From Trichoplax sp. H2 (taxonomy: Eukaryota; Placozoa; Uniplacotomia; Trichoplacea), in NCBI GenBank assembly GCA_003344405.1, contig NOWV01000043.1, positions 1-64,000 of the forward strand: DNA of 64,000 nucleotides, in the 5' to 3' direction. Below, in pieces: positions 36,121 to 47,996 of the stretch. A model generated the notes under the pieces. The model had not been told where the DNA came from. It was given only the letters and a program-made list of their open reading frames with translations, and did not search any database. The first letter of the stretch is position 1. Every line of letters starts with the position of its first letter. The position numbers were made by a program, and so were the translations under genes.

Positions 36121-39100
36121 CCTGATCAAATAAGAACGCAATTCAACAACAACGGTATACAAAAGAAAGTTTTCATCTTTTCAATTTTTCCGATATCCTC
36201 CAACTTTCATGTCCGCTCATCCACAGGTAAAACCCACTTGTTGCACCCAATGCCAATTTGAATTCCATCATCCTCCCCCCATTGCCACTTGACTATTTCT
36301 CTTTTTGCTCTATTTGTCAATGCGCTCGCGCTTTTATGGGTCGCAACTTGAAAGCTAAAATCGCCACATAAACATCATCATACCAAGCATGATGGTGTAA
36401 TCTTTTTTTCCACTTGTTGAGCAATCCGTTTCAACCATGGATCGCCTCTAAATAATTATCCATTTTAAATCCATAGTCTAAACCAAAGAGAAAGGATTCC
36501 ACATCTCACTCTCTTCTTCAACGTCGTTTCTTCATTCTTTCACAGTATTTTTCCTACCCGGTGAGTGCAACGCGTCACTTTTTTTTTTTTTCCTCTTGCT
36601 ATTCAGTCGGACACTTTTTTTCCTCTTGCTATTCAGTCGGACACTGTCTTTTCAAAGTCTATCGACATATTGTACATTTGCTGTCATGTCCAACGTCATA
36701 GTAGGGTAGACTCGACGTTTCGCTTCTTCTTCCTCTTCCTATCATTTCTTTCCTTCTCATGGTGTTTTATACCATCAACATTGCACAAGGGTTGGCGGTG
36801 GGATACTGTAATGGGGCCATACAGCGACAGCCGCATATCCTTTCGCCTGATCCGTTCCCATCGTATTTCGCTATTTGTACAGTAGAATTCATCATTGCTT
36901 ACAAACTACGACATCTATCCATTTCTGTTGCACCTATTCCATTCGTACAAGCAGTAGTCGATCTTCAATGGCTACCCATTTCTTTGACTGCTTTCAATGT
37001 TGCCCATGGCCATAGGTCAAGTCGTATTTCAATTACATACAAAGTGTCATGAAATTGGAATATCTATCAGAGCTGGCTTTCAGCATGTGGTATATTTTCA
37101 ATTTTATGATGATGCGCCAATGGAAGGATTAACCTTCCATCGATATCATAGTCTATTTTCTCTGCCTTTTATCCCCTCATTTGTGATTAAATGGATTTTC
37201 GTTCCGATTTTTGCCTTGCCTTGTTGATACAGTCGTTGGTGTTGCAAGTCTAGAGAAACCTGTTCTACAATGGCTTCAAGCTTGACCATATTCTTTGTCT
37301 TTACTCATTTTTTTTTTTTTTTTTTCAATCTTTTCTCACTGTTTTGAACTGCGGTAGTCCTATCTGTCCCCTGATAGGACCTAATAATTCGCTCTATACT
37401 ATACGTGTATAACGTTGTCTTCGATCAGCAAAAGTAAAAGTTGAGTCTCGACGTTGATTCATTGATCGCCTTCATTTCACTTGATAACGGACAATATAAT
37501 ATCCACATTGGTTGTACACAACCGATTGAAAATACAATTACCCTTGGATACCTTTTCCCTATGCATAAGATGGCCAACTCGCTCGCTTGCCATCATGGCT
37601 TGAAATTGAATAACCATTGACTTGGATCCTGCTCGATACAATTTCAATAGAAACTATTCTACTTTCACGTCCTACCCGTCACACCTGTAGAGAGATACTC
37701 ATAACGGCCACGCTTTAACATTAGGCTAATTTGCCGTAATAACGTGACTGAAAATTCATGCAATCGAGTTCCTCTCCATCATCCACAATCACAGCATTGC
37801 CAACGAAAGAGCTCTACCCTACTTGATTGTTGATAAGACGTTTTCATTGAAGAGAATAGTAACACTAATTTCTCATGGACCTGCTACATCAATCTTCAGT
37901 CATGTATGACTGGTCTTTATTTGATTTAAGATAATGGAGTCATTTTCTACGTAATGTAAATGTTAAACCGTTTTAGACAACAGCCAGTCGTATTGTTGCC
38001 AAGTGGCTATTGCCTACAGTAACCGACTGTTTTCATGGACATTTTTGAAATTTGGCCACAAAAATACACCGTCAGGATGGCAAGTAAACGATTCCTTGAC
38101 CACCTGATTTAGCCCTAAAATTTCAATTCCACTTGTATCCAACTTAGCCAAGATAGCCTTCTATCCATGTTGATGATTTAAATGGATACTAGTACTCCGA
38201 TACTTATTCAGTTGAACATTTTTTACAACATTAACTTAATTATTTTACTGCCATCTACTAACTTGAGTTATTATTTGTATGCGGTCATTGTTATTATTGA
38301 TTATAGTAAGAGAACAAATAACAAAGAAAAGTCAACAAGTTTTCATCATTCCGTTAACATGGCGACGACCAACAAGTGATTTCTCTCAACTTGCACATTA
38401 CTATCCATTGAAAAGTTCAACTTCAATTTTCCTGCATTTTATGAAAGTATTTTCCAACTAGTCCAGTTTGGTAACGGATCGCTGATTTGATATCATTTTT
38501 TTCATCGCGGCAACAACGACAACTCAGCAAATTGCATTATAATTGGTAAGACTTTTAAATTGACAATATTCGACCGATTACTATTCTTGACTATCGGAGG
38601 ATAACCTACGCCTACCGTATGTATATATAAGCTTGCGGTAGTCTCCTATGCGGCCATTAAATTACAAATGCCGCTTGATATTTTTATCTTACTACTGTTA
38701 GTTCAAACTGTTCCACTTATCATCTCTTTGCTTGATGATCATAAAAGCTATGATGATCGTTAACAGTACATCAAATAAATTCATCATTTTCTTCGTTATT
38801 TCCGTAATCAATTGATATTTCTCATTTTTCCCTGAATATTGGCTGTTACATGATAACGTACAGTAGTACTATACGTATATTAGAGAACAAGAAACGCTTG
38901 CTTATTGGCCTGAATTGTTGTAGTGATCTCAAAATAAGAAATACTTCTTAATGTATTAGCTAATGAAGAACTGTTATGCCATAGCTGAATCGCTATTTGT
39001 CATGTAACTAACCAATGGAACATGATACAAACAGAACGGTAGTTGGATTACACCCTTAGTATAATCCTAATTCTTCTTATGAAAAACGTATTGTACACTT

Positions 39101-39800
39101 TTCTAAACTGGCGTAACTGCTATTTTCTCTCGTAATGATTGCAATTCTGTTAGTACAGTAGTCATTGAAGGTGCTATAGCATAAGCACGCATAGGAATGT
39201 AACCTACTTCGATAAAAAGACTTGGTTTGCTTAAATTGAAATAATTATTTATATTATTAATCTTTCTTCATCTCATGACGCCGTAGACAGTATGCCGCAA
39301 TAACTAGTACATATTGGACCTTGAACACTATTGTATTCTACGTCACTAAAAGGCCAAAACCCTTTTTTCATCGTACTTCAAGAATACCCATGAATATTTA
39401 ATTATCATAATTGAATTACATCACCTTCGTATAATATAACTTTATAGATTTAATCCTCAAAGTGTTACAGTGCAGGCATATTTTTGCATCTATTGATAGA
39501 GCAGTGATTTCTTCCTGTTGCCTTTGTGAATATTTCCGTTAGATTAAAATCCAATTCAAAAAGTTGAAACATTGCCTTTTACACTTCGTACCAACTTGTA
39601 AAACACATCACATTTTTAGACCAAATGATATTATTAACTGTAAATCCTTTTCCTCAATTAACTTTATCCATCGGTAGGACTCAGACATCAATTTGATCCA
39701 GTGAAGGATCCAGTTGTGATAGTGGATATATTCTAGTGGATAATCTACAAAGAATATACTGGTTTATCATTGAAAGCTGTTAATATCCACAATTGGTATA
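36121..39800. other. Long non-coding stretch upstream of the Kv channel
   Basis: No gene could be supported. The plus strand is pyrimidine-rich between about 36540 and 37340, with T-runs near 36578 and 37308-37325. Short open frames at 36565-36885, 36759-37052 and 36997-37227 have no recognisable product, and the first is created by T-runs and a small duplication. The part next to 39800 presumably contains the 5' untranslated region and promoter of the channel. Non-coding upstream exons cannot be seen by eye. Confidence 0.45.
36572..36645. repeat. Short direct duplication with T-run
   Basis: TTTTCCTCTTGCTATTCAGT followed by CGGACACT occurs twice back to back, differing only in the length of the preceding T-run. 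It looks like a local slippage or unequal-exchange duplication of about 30-35 bp. Confidence 0.8.
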
Positions 39801-42044
39801 ATGATTGGCCTTCACATGTTAGCGGTCAATTCTGAAGTGGCTTTCAATAATGGAAGCATGGCAGCCTTCCCACCAACCGGAGGATCGTCATCAACTGATG
39901 AAGACAGCATGGCTCCTTCTCTTGGATTACAACCATTAAATATCAATCATCAACCAAGGCAGCCTCAAAAGCTAGAAGATATCGAAAGAGTTGCTATCAA
40001 TGTTAGCGGTCTACGCTTCGAAACGTATGAATCGACATTAATAAAACATCCTAATACATTATTAGGTAATCGTGCACGTCGTGATCGTTACTATGATTAT
40101 GAACGAAAGGAGTATTTCTTTGATCGTCATCGTCAATCATTTGAAGCTATACTCTATTACTATCAAAGTGAAGGACGTTTAAATCGACCATCGACTGTTC
40201 CGTGGGATATCTTTTATGAAGAATTATGCTTCTTTCAAATCGAGCCTGAAGTTTTAAGTCATTTACGCAAAGTTGAAGGAATGGAAGAAGACGCTGCACC
40301 CTTACTACCCCAAAATAAAATCAAACGACGCATTTGGCTGCTATTTGAATATCCTGATACATCAATGATGGCAAAATGTGTTGCTTTCTTTTCAATGGCT
40401 ATTATACTGCTATCGGTTGCAGTATTTTGTCTAGAAACTGTTGATGGATTTAATGTGAATTTCAGAAATAAAAGTAATGTTACGCTTGAGCAAAATAGAA
40501 CAGCAACTAGGAATGCTGACGCATTGTACAATGTCGAAACAATGTGTGTAGTTTGGTTTACTTTTGAATTAATTATACGCTTTCTAGCTTGTCCTAGCAA
40601 ATGGAAATTTGTCATTTCCCCTATGAATATTATCGATTTTTTAGCAATTATGCCCTACTATATTACCTTAATTATGAGAACTAATGGTAATCCTAATGTT
40701 ACGACCGTGGAAGCACTCAGAGTATTGCGCTTAGCTCGTGTACTCAGAATTTTTAAATTATCACGTCATTCCAGTGGCCTTCAAACATTAGGCAAAACAT
40801 TTAAATCGAGCATGAATGAATTATTTATGCTTGGCTGTATTCTTGTTATTTGTGTTATACTCTTTTCCAGTTTTGTCTACTTCTTTGAATATGAACGTAA
40901 CGGTAAAGAATTCCAGAGCATACCTCATGCTTTCTGGTGGGCTGTTATCACGATGACAACAGTAGGCTATGGTGACATTTCTCCCAGAACAGGATTAGGC
41001 CAAATCATAGGTTCATTATGTGCAGTCACTGGTGTATTATGCATCGCTTTGCCGGTTCCAATTATTGTCTCCAATTTTACCTATTACTATAAATTGGCCA
41101 AATTAAAATCGGAGCATCAAGATAGACGCCAATTTAAATGGACACCCAAAAATTGGTTCAAGAAAAGAACGCAATTGGTTCAATTGGATTCTTATTCTAA
41201 GTATAGTACAGAAAATCGCCGCATAGCTGTCACGGGTATGCCACAAGTAGATAATTCATATCATATTACAAATGAGCCTGATATTCCTAATGGCTCAGAT
41301 TATGCTGCAATTGAAAGATCATCAACATCGCCTGTAGAAGCGTCACCAGAGCATCAGTTACGAATTGTAGTTGATACACCTTCAGCAGTACGCCATGGAC
41401 CAAGTTACTTGGAACCGCAGCTGTCAATAGCCAAAGAAGAACAGAGAGGTAGGGTGTTTAGTGAAGGCAAATTATCACGACAACAGTCATCTAGCCAAGA
41501 ATTAACTTCTCAACAACCTGCAAGACGGTATACATTGGGCACTTTAGGTAGTTCTGCTTCTACACACGAAAATTCGTCGTCAGCTAATAATCGCGGTAGC
41601 AGTAGTTCTCGCCCATTAGCTGATGCTGGCCAAGATTCTATCAAAAGTAATGATCACCATCACGGTAATGGCAAGGTTAACGATCGATCATGTCGAGTTT
41701 CAACTGAAGGTGAAGGATCAAGCGGTAGCGATTATCGTCATCGTCTACCTGGTCTACGTAAAAATGGCGATAGCAGATCTTTCGATGGACGTGGTGGTAG
41801 CTTATCAACTCCAAGTTCATCAGGCACTGGAGATGAACTTCGTATTCATTCCAATATCAAGAGTCATAAATTACCTCGAAAGAAGAGTAAGCTTATAGGA
41901 TCAGACGAAGCACACCAAAACCCACTAGCTCATACACCGCGAATATCAAATTCACCGTCAGGTAGCATTAGTACTCTAGACACCTATAGCAGTAGCGTTG
42001 GCTATACTCGAAAGCCACGAAAAATCAGCGCTCACAATTCATGA
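39801..42044 (+). CDS. Shaker-type voltage-gated potassium channel (Kv1-like)
   Basis: A tetrameric plasma-membrane K+ channel subunit opened by depolarisation, 747 residues. Residues 61-160 form the T1 tetramerisation domain (INVSGLRFET, HPNTLLG, EYFFDRHR, FYEELCFFQIE). S1 is about 190-211 and S2 about 246-264. N-glycosylation sequons lie in the S1-S2 loop (near 223, 226 and 232). S3 is about 277-292. S4 is about 305-322 (ALRVLRLARVLRIFKLSRH) with regularly spaced arginines and one lysine. S5 is about 340-362. The pore has the selectivity filter TVGYGD at 387-392, and S6 carries PVP at 418-420 followed by IIVSNF. The long C-terminal tail (about 430-747) is serine-rich and low in complexity, with no obvious PDZ ligand. 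It is the only long uninterrupted coding frame here; its neighbours are split by introns. No N-terminal inactivation ball is evident. Confidence 0.97.
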   Translation: MIGLHMLAVNSEVAFNNGSMAAFPPTGGSSSTDEDSMAPSLGLQPLNINHQPRQPQKLEDIERVAINVSGLRFETYESTLIKHPNTLLGNRARRDRYYDYERKEYFFDRHRQSFEAILYYYQSEGRLNRPSTVPWDIFYEELCFFQIEPEVLSHLRKVEGMEEDAAPLLPQNKIKRRIWLLFEYPDTSMMAKCVAFFSMAIILLSVAVFCLETVDGFNVNFRNKSNVTLEQNRTATRNADALYNVETMCVVWFTFELIIRFLACPSKWKFVISPMNIIDFLAIMPYYITLIMRTNGNPNVTTVEALRVLRLARVLRIFKLSRHSSGLQTLGKTFKSSMNELFMLGCILVICVILFSSFVYFFEYERNGKEFQSIPHAFWWAVITMTTVGYGDISPRTGLGQIIGSLCAVTGVLCIALPVPIIVSNFTYYYKLAKLKSEHQDRRQFKWTPKNWFKKRTQLVQLDSYSKYSTENRRIAVTGMPQVDNSYHITNEPDIPNGSDYAAIERSSTSPVEASPEHQLRIVVDTPSAVRHGPSYLEPQLSIAKEEQRGRVFSEGKLSRQQSSSQELTSQQPARRYTLGTLGSSASTHENSSSANNRGSSSSRPLADAGQDSIKSNDHHHGNGKVNDRSCRVSTEGEGSSGSDYRHRLPGLRKNGDSRSFDGRGGSLSTPSSSGTGDELRIHSNIKSHKLPRKKSKLIGSDEAHQNPLAHTPRISNSPSGSISTLDTYSSSVGYTRKPRKISAHNS

Positions 42045-45037
42045 GCCAAGATAAAATTGTATTAGTCTAGTGTATTAAATTATATTTACGAATATGACAA
42101 TGTTGAATCTAAATGACAGTTTTATTTATTGCAAGAGGTAATATTTTGCCTGCTTTTCAATCCATTTACGATTGTTTTTACAGCTATCATTTAATGAGAT
42201 ATGGCATCACTAGTTACGATAAAGAGTGGGAAATCATCATTGATTAATAGGTACGATATCGTCACCCAAATATTTTAATTGAGCTAAATTGCATTTGTAA
42301 TTATATACGCATCCCTTGAGGAAATATTTTTAGTTCTACAAGTTCAACGTTAAAACTGTAATTTATTCATTTTTTATCGATTAACTGATTGTGAATGACG
42401 GTATTCCATATATATATATATATCGTACGATTCAGTTACAAAATAGGTCTTAGTGCCAATACTTGATGCTGCTTATTTATTTCCTTGTGTACATAGTAGT
42501 GTATCAATTAATACCCTCACATTGTGTAGTTCATTTTTCCTTCAAAGTGTGCGTATCTTGAAGGGATAACTACTAACATCACCATTAAGCGAAAATACTA
42601 TTTAATTTTATAACATTGTTCCGGTGGCATCCCTAATTAATATGTTTTTGTGCAAAAATTCGTTAACCTCGATGCTGCTTATTTATCTCCAGGTGTACAT
42701 AGTAGCGTATCAATTAATACCCTCACATTGTGTAGTTCATTTTTCCTTCAAAGTGTGCGTATCTTGAAGGGATAACTACTAATTAACATCACCATTAAGC
42801 GAAAATACTATTTAATTTTATAATATTATTCCAGTGGCATCCCTAATTAATATGTGTTTGTTCAAAAATTCGTTAACTTATTGCACATGCATCGTTAAAC
42901 GTTATTATATAATTAATTTATATAGATGCATATAATAGAATTGTTATAACTTAGATTTTTTTAAAACTGAAGTCAAGTAAGTATTGTGTGTTATATTTGA
43001 TATGAAATTTTTACTTAACCAAATCAATTTTATTCTAAGATTGTTAGATGTACTCGTAGATAGGATTTAGAATGAGCAGAGTGTGTTATGATAGAATAAT
43101 TCTTGTCAATATTTCATTAGGCCTGTTGTATTATTAGTAATTTGATCTTGTTATTCGAAGGGAAAGTTTTATAAATGTCAGTGGAGTGATATAATTAGAG
43201 GAACACCACAATATAGCACGCATTATGAATGTAGTTAGTAACGAATCGATAATTAGATGATATTTAACTTTTTAATTGATTGACGTTGTATTATCTTAAT
43301 TCGATGTGGAGGGATTCTTGTTTAAATTAGCAATTTTTGTTGAACTAATGTTGTTCGTGAATTATTAATGTATAGAGATTAGCAGTACTCTACACCGTAT
43401 TAATTTTTCGTAGGAATTTATAACCCATCATCTGCAGTACAATTATTAATTATAACCATCGTTATTCATTATTACGACGTCAATGTATTTACAATGCTGA
43501 ACCAATGGTATATAATCCTATCTATATATCAATCAAATATAGCATATTGACCAATTTTTTTATATGTGTATTTGATTTATTGACATAAAATTGCATATCT
43601 TACTGGAAAGACTTTTTATTAAGTAATGTATAAAATTACGCTGATGTTGCTGTTACAGAAATAGATACTTTCGGTGTTTTGTTAGATTCTTACTTAGCCT
43701 TTCTATCGTTTCACTGTATAGTAATGCTGTATCCTTTACTTATGTATTGTATCATAACATCAATATACTATCACTAGCAGTTTTGTTGCAGTGATAGATG
43801 TACTAACGATCTATAGCATTGTCTTTCTTCGAGATTTATTAATCTATTGCTAATGTAGATCGGAATTGTTGATGTTATTTTGACACTGTTCTGCAATTGC
43901 TTGTGGATTATTGTATGCCGTATATACTTTTGTATACATGTAAGTACATGGGTAACAAAAGCTTGTGATAGTTTTAGCATAATTTGAAAGTTACCCTTAC
44001 AATTTAAAGAATGTAATTATTAGATCCGGTTGGATTAAGTTAGCAGCATTTTCTTGTATTGTTAGATAATATGTGTTAAGTGCCATTGTAACAATATTAT
44101 TATTTATTATATAAGCTTACTAATTTAATATATATTCCTATAATGATACTATGATTCAAATGGCAAATTGTTAGCCAAAGCCTTCAGCTCCAATTAATAT
44201 AAGCCGGTTAAATTATATATGCCCATGATGATTTAATGTACAGCACGCCAATTGTAACAAATCTTATATTATTCACATGTTGTAATTTAAAATTTATATT
44301 GCTATCACCGTTGCATTCAATGCTAATAATTAGTATCACATTTACGAATAAATTGATACTATACGATTCAATGAAATTGGAGGATAATATTTAGAGCTGA
44401 AAGAAATAAGGTCTTTAAGTGCGATCATCATTAATATTCATTAGAAGATAATTTCAGTGAAAAGATGGAGACTTGATCATTGAAATCACTTTCATATCCC
44501 ATAAGAATTACGGAACGGTGATGTATAGATTAGGAATGTTATTTACAGGGTTAATATTTTTGTTTACTGTTGCTAGAGTTTTACTAAAATACCAGTAGAC
44601 GTTGATAATATTGGACTAGATTACTTCATTTTCAATAACTTACCTTTTTACATCAAGTGTAACAGAAACATTCTACACATCTTATTGTTATCATGATGGC
44701 ATGCTATAAACTACATATTTATCAGTACGCGGAAAAGAATTAATTTCTAATTTTGTCAATTGCTACCGTTAGATGATAGAGTAAGATTTAAGCGTAATTA
44801 TATATCTATCGCAAATGTAGCTTTTAAAATTTCGTATCCTTATTTTACTCCAGATTTGAAATAGCTCAAGGTAATTCAGTTGTTTTTATTGCTCTTAGAT
44901 ATTTGTCATTAACAGCTAATGCCATTTACAATTATAAGACTTATAATTTTCATCAAATTAATTTAGGTTAGATCACTGAATGAGGTCCAATGATTCGGTC
45001 AATAACCTACATCATGGATAAAGAAAGTGAAAAAGGA
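42045..45037. other. Kv 3' flank and AT-rich spacer
   Basis: Very AT-rich. It probably includes a long 3' untranslated region of the channel gene. It contains a TATATATATATAT tract near 42408-42423 and the tandem duplication listed separately. The 68-residue minus-strand frame at 43774-43980 has no recognisable product. Confidence 0.5.
42465..42877. repeat. Tandem duplication of a 206-bp segment
   Basis: Copy 1 (42465-42670) and copy 2 (42671-42877) are about 95% identical by eye. Both begin GATGCTGCTTATTTAT and end AAAATTCGTTAAC. They differ by a few substitutions and a small ATTA insertion in copy 2. The duplication lies 420 bp after the channel stop codon and may be in its 3' untranslated region. 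Confidence 0.93.
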
Positions 45038-47996
45038 TTATCCATACACCTGCATAGCATTTATAGTGTTAATTAGGAAAATAAGTACTCACTCCACTTA
45101 TCCCAGGTAAATTAAGAAATGTACCCACAATTGGTACTCGACGCAGAAAATTGATAACAACAGGCAAGAACCCGCTGAAACGACATGATTTGAAATTGAT
45201 TAATGAAAAGATCACTTTAATATACATAGAGGCCACTTTTTACTTCTATGATAATATATGCATTTCAATTGGAAGCTTGCTTATTTACGAACGCTTTAAC
45301 ATTATTAATGTGAGTGCACTATTGTTGTAAGTACTTGCCTAAATAATAAGAAGAATCCATACGCTTCGATGACCATCCCTACGACTGGCCAACCAAATAT
45401 TACAATTACAATACCCAAGAAAAAGCATACAGTTCCTTTCATTTTATGTCGTTGAAAGAAAAAGCTATATGTTCTAGCTAATCCTATAACCATACCAATG
45501 CCAGATAGAAATAGAATCTGTAGAGTAAATGTAATAGTGTTCAAAATTCATTTATCAATTGCTATTGTAATATATGCGTGCAAAGAGGGAACTCTCTATG
45601 ATTAACAAAGCACCAGCAGACCCCTTTCGACATCAGGATTGTAGATGGTTAATAATAATTATAATAGCAATTTTATGCGGGCTGCATTCATTGTGATTAT
45701 TTTTTAGCCATTTCTCCTTTTAACGTTATGATATTGTACTACCAAGAGAATGGAGAAGAAAAATAATCATTGACTGCATTTACATGGCAGAACCGAATCA
45801 GTTCAACACAATATCAACTTCTAATTTTAATGTAACAACGATATGAGATGAGTCATACAGGACTCATCTTTTCCTTGATTACCTATTAATAGAGTAAAAG
45901 TAATTTTAGAAGGTGTATGTAATCCAGCATTATACCGATATCGTTAGATACACTTTATCTACAAATGATAACTATCCGATCCTTCAACGTAGCGTAGGCA
46001 CATATTCTCTCGATTAGTTTATCGGCGACCGATAAATGAGTGGCATAACGTGACTAACTGTGAAAGATGAAAAAAATTGATGCGATTAATTTACAAAATT
46101 TATATTACAATAGTCAAGTTCACCAGATGCTTGGAACAATTAAACGATGGATTATTCAGTTAAGCTATTGTATTGAATCTACGATTTTATTCATTTCATG
46201 TAGATATTCTATAAGCGTTTTCAATTCACTTCGATGGAGACACCAGAAGTACTAGCGTAGCGCTATTTCCTCTAAGAATTTAAAGTACTACTCGTATCCA
46301 ATTTATTCCCATGTTGCCATTCTATTTGACAACATGTCTACTTAGCATTTCTATCTAAATTATTGTATAACTGTGTAATAATACCGAGAGGCGGTAGTTC
46401 AAGATCCATACTTAAGCCTAGTTTATCGTAAACCTTCTTGGTGCGAATGAGTGAATACTAGATGAAATTTGACAGTGGATGATGCTCGTAGGGAATGAAT
46501 TTTGATCAGGGATAAAAACCACCGCCGCATTCAATTTGATTAATTGGATTATTATACTTGGACAATCAATTCAAGGTTGGCATATTTTCTAGTTGAAGAT
46601 ATTGAGAGTAAAACCAATGCAATACTAGCAAGTATAATAGAGCCCTAATATGATTAGTTTCTGTCTTGTAGCTGACGTCAATGGGTGATGTCCGTTAATG
46701 CAATTAACTTTAATTAGGATTATACAGTATTGCACATCTATTTTGGAGTTTATGGCAATGGTATAACAGTCACGTAACCAACTGAGGTTGGAATACGCAT
46801 ATTAGTTAGTTGATTGGAAGTAACGAGGAATATTTTGATCCAAATTATCATCATCGTGAGTAAACAATAATGAATACACACTGCATCTACATCACAGGAA
46901 TAGTTTGTATCTATATATACTATTCATTTTGCCTACATCGTGATACTCTCCGTATGACGAATTGTGTCAAGTAGAATCAACTTAGGAATCTAGACTAGAG
47001 CTAGCATTCCATTGTAGTATGTTGCTTGAAGATAAAAGACAATATTGGGATCGCTTGTTGAGTATAGAGTAGATACTACGTCAAAAGTGTAACTACTATT
47101 CATATTTAGCGCAAGGATTAGATTGCATATTGACACGATCGATGGTCATCATTCAACTTGGATGAAAACATTGGTAATCATCTACTTACATTGCCTACCG
47201 CCAGTAATGCTTTATCAAAAAGCATAAGCATACCAAGAAAGAGGAAGAACATTCCAAATGCAGTTACTCCTATACCAATTTCTAGAATAGATTAAATTGA
47301 ATGAGAAATGCTTAAATACGGGTAGAAAATGATCTTTTGATCTATTAGCGCTAGTTAATCGACTGCAATTGGCAAGTATCAAAACATCCCAATCATGGTA
47401 TGTCGTCGATTATCGTAAGTGCGACTCTATCCACAACATCGTCAAACACAAATTATGAATCCATCCTAAAGGGAAGCTTGTATCCACTGATTGATTTGTC
47501 AATACTTCCATTGGGCTGTAAACTGAATCTAGAAGACTGATCATATAACCTATCATTCATGAATGGACTCCTTGCGTTATTTCAACGACTCCACTTGCCC
47601 AGATACTCATCCAGTGCAACCATCAACGATTGTCCAATTCAATCATGAAGCTGAGCTATCTTTGCTTTCATTCAAAGTCTATCCTATTACTCATTTACTT
47701 TGCCATGATCTACTGTAGTTCAGATAGGACATCATGATTGTTGTACTATCCACACGCCTTCGACATACGATAGCTACTCAAACTGTATCCAATCCATAAC
47801 AACGTCGTTGGTCCGTTATCAAGACATGCACCACCAATGTTGCTTCATCAGATCAAATGATTGTATTTCCCATCATCCATTAGTCGGTAGAATAAGTTGA
47901 GCATGTCCATAGTAGCGTTGCACACCAGTTTATTCTAATCTACTAATCCATAGGTGATAGAAGATACTTACTTTGTGTATCCGTTACATCTAACAT
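45038..47996 (-). CDS. golt1b: Vesicle transport protein GOT1B (GOLT1 family)
   Basis: A small four-helix membrane protein of the early secretory pathway, linked to ER-to-Golgi transport. Exon 1 (47996 to about 47972) encodes MLDVTDTQ. Exon 2 (about 47193-47284) encodes KIGIGVTAFGMFFLFLGMLM and a second hydrophobic part ending ALLAVGN. Exon 3 (about 45342-45520) encodes ILFLSGIGMVIGLARTYSFF, then FQRHKMKGTVCFFLG and VIVIFGWPVVGMVIEAYGFF, ending LLFR. Exon 4 (about 45096-45180) encodes GFLPVVINFLRRVPIVGTFL then NLPGISG. A last tiny exon (45049-45038) would add VYG and a stop. Order and motifs (TQKIG, GLxRT, FFQ.HKMK, GWP..GM..E.YGFF, R.VP..G..LNLPG) match animal GOT1B closely. The C-terminus seems slightly shorter than the vertebrate protein, and the last exon is the least certain part. 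Confidence 0.9.
46673..46680. promoter_or_regulatory. TGACGTCA (CRE-like) site in GOT1B intron
   Basis: Exact consensus palindrome inside the large third intron of the GOT1B gene. It may be a chance match or an intronic element. Confidence 0.2.

Noticed and set aside
36565-37227. Three overlapping plus-strand frames
   Set aside because: Driven by T-runs and a local duplication. No domain, no consistent splice structure.
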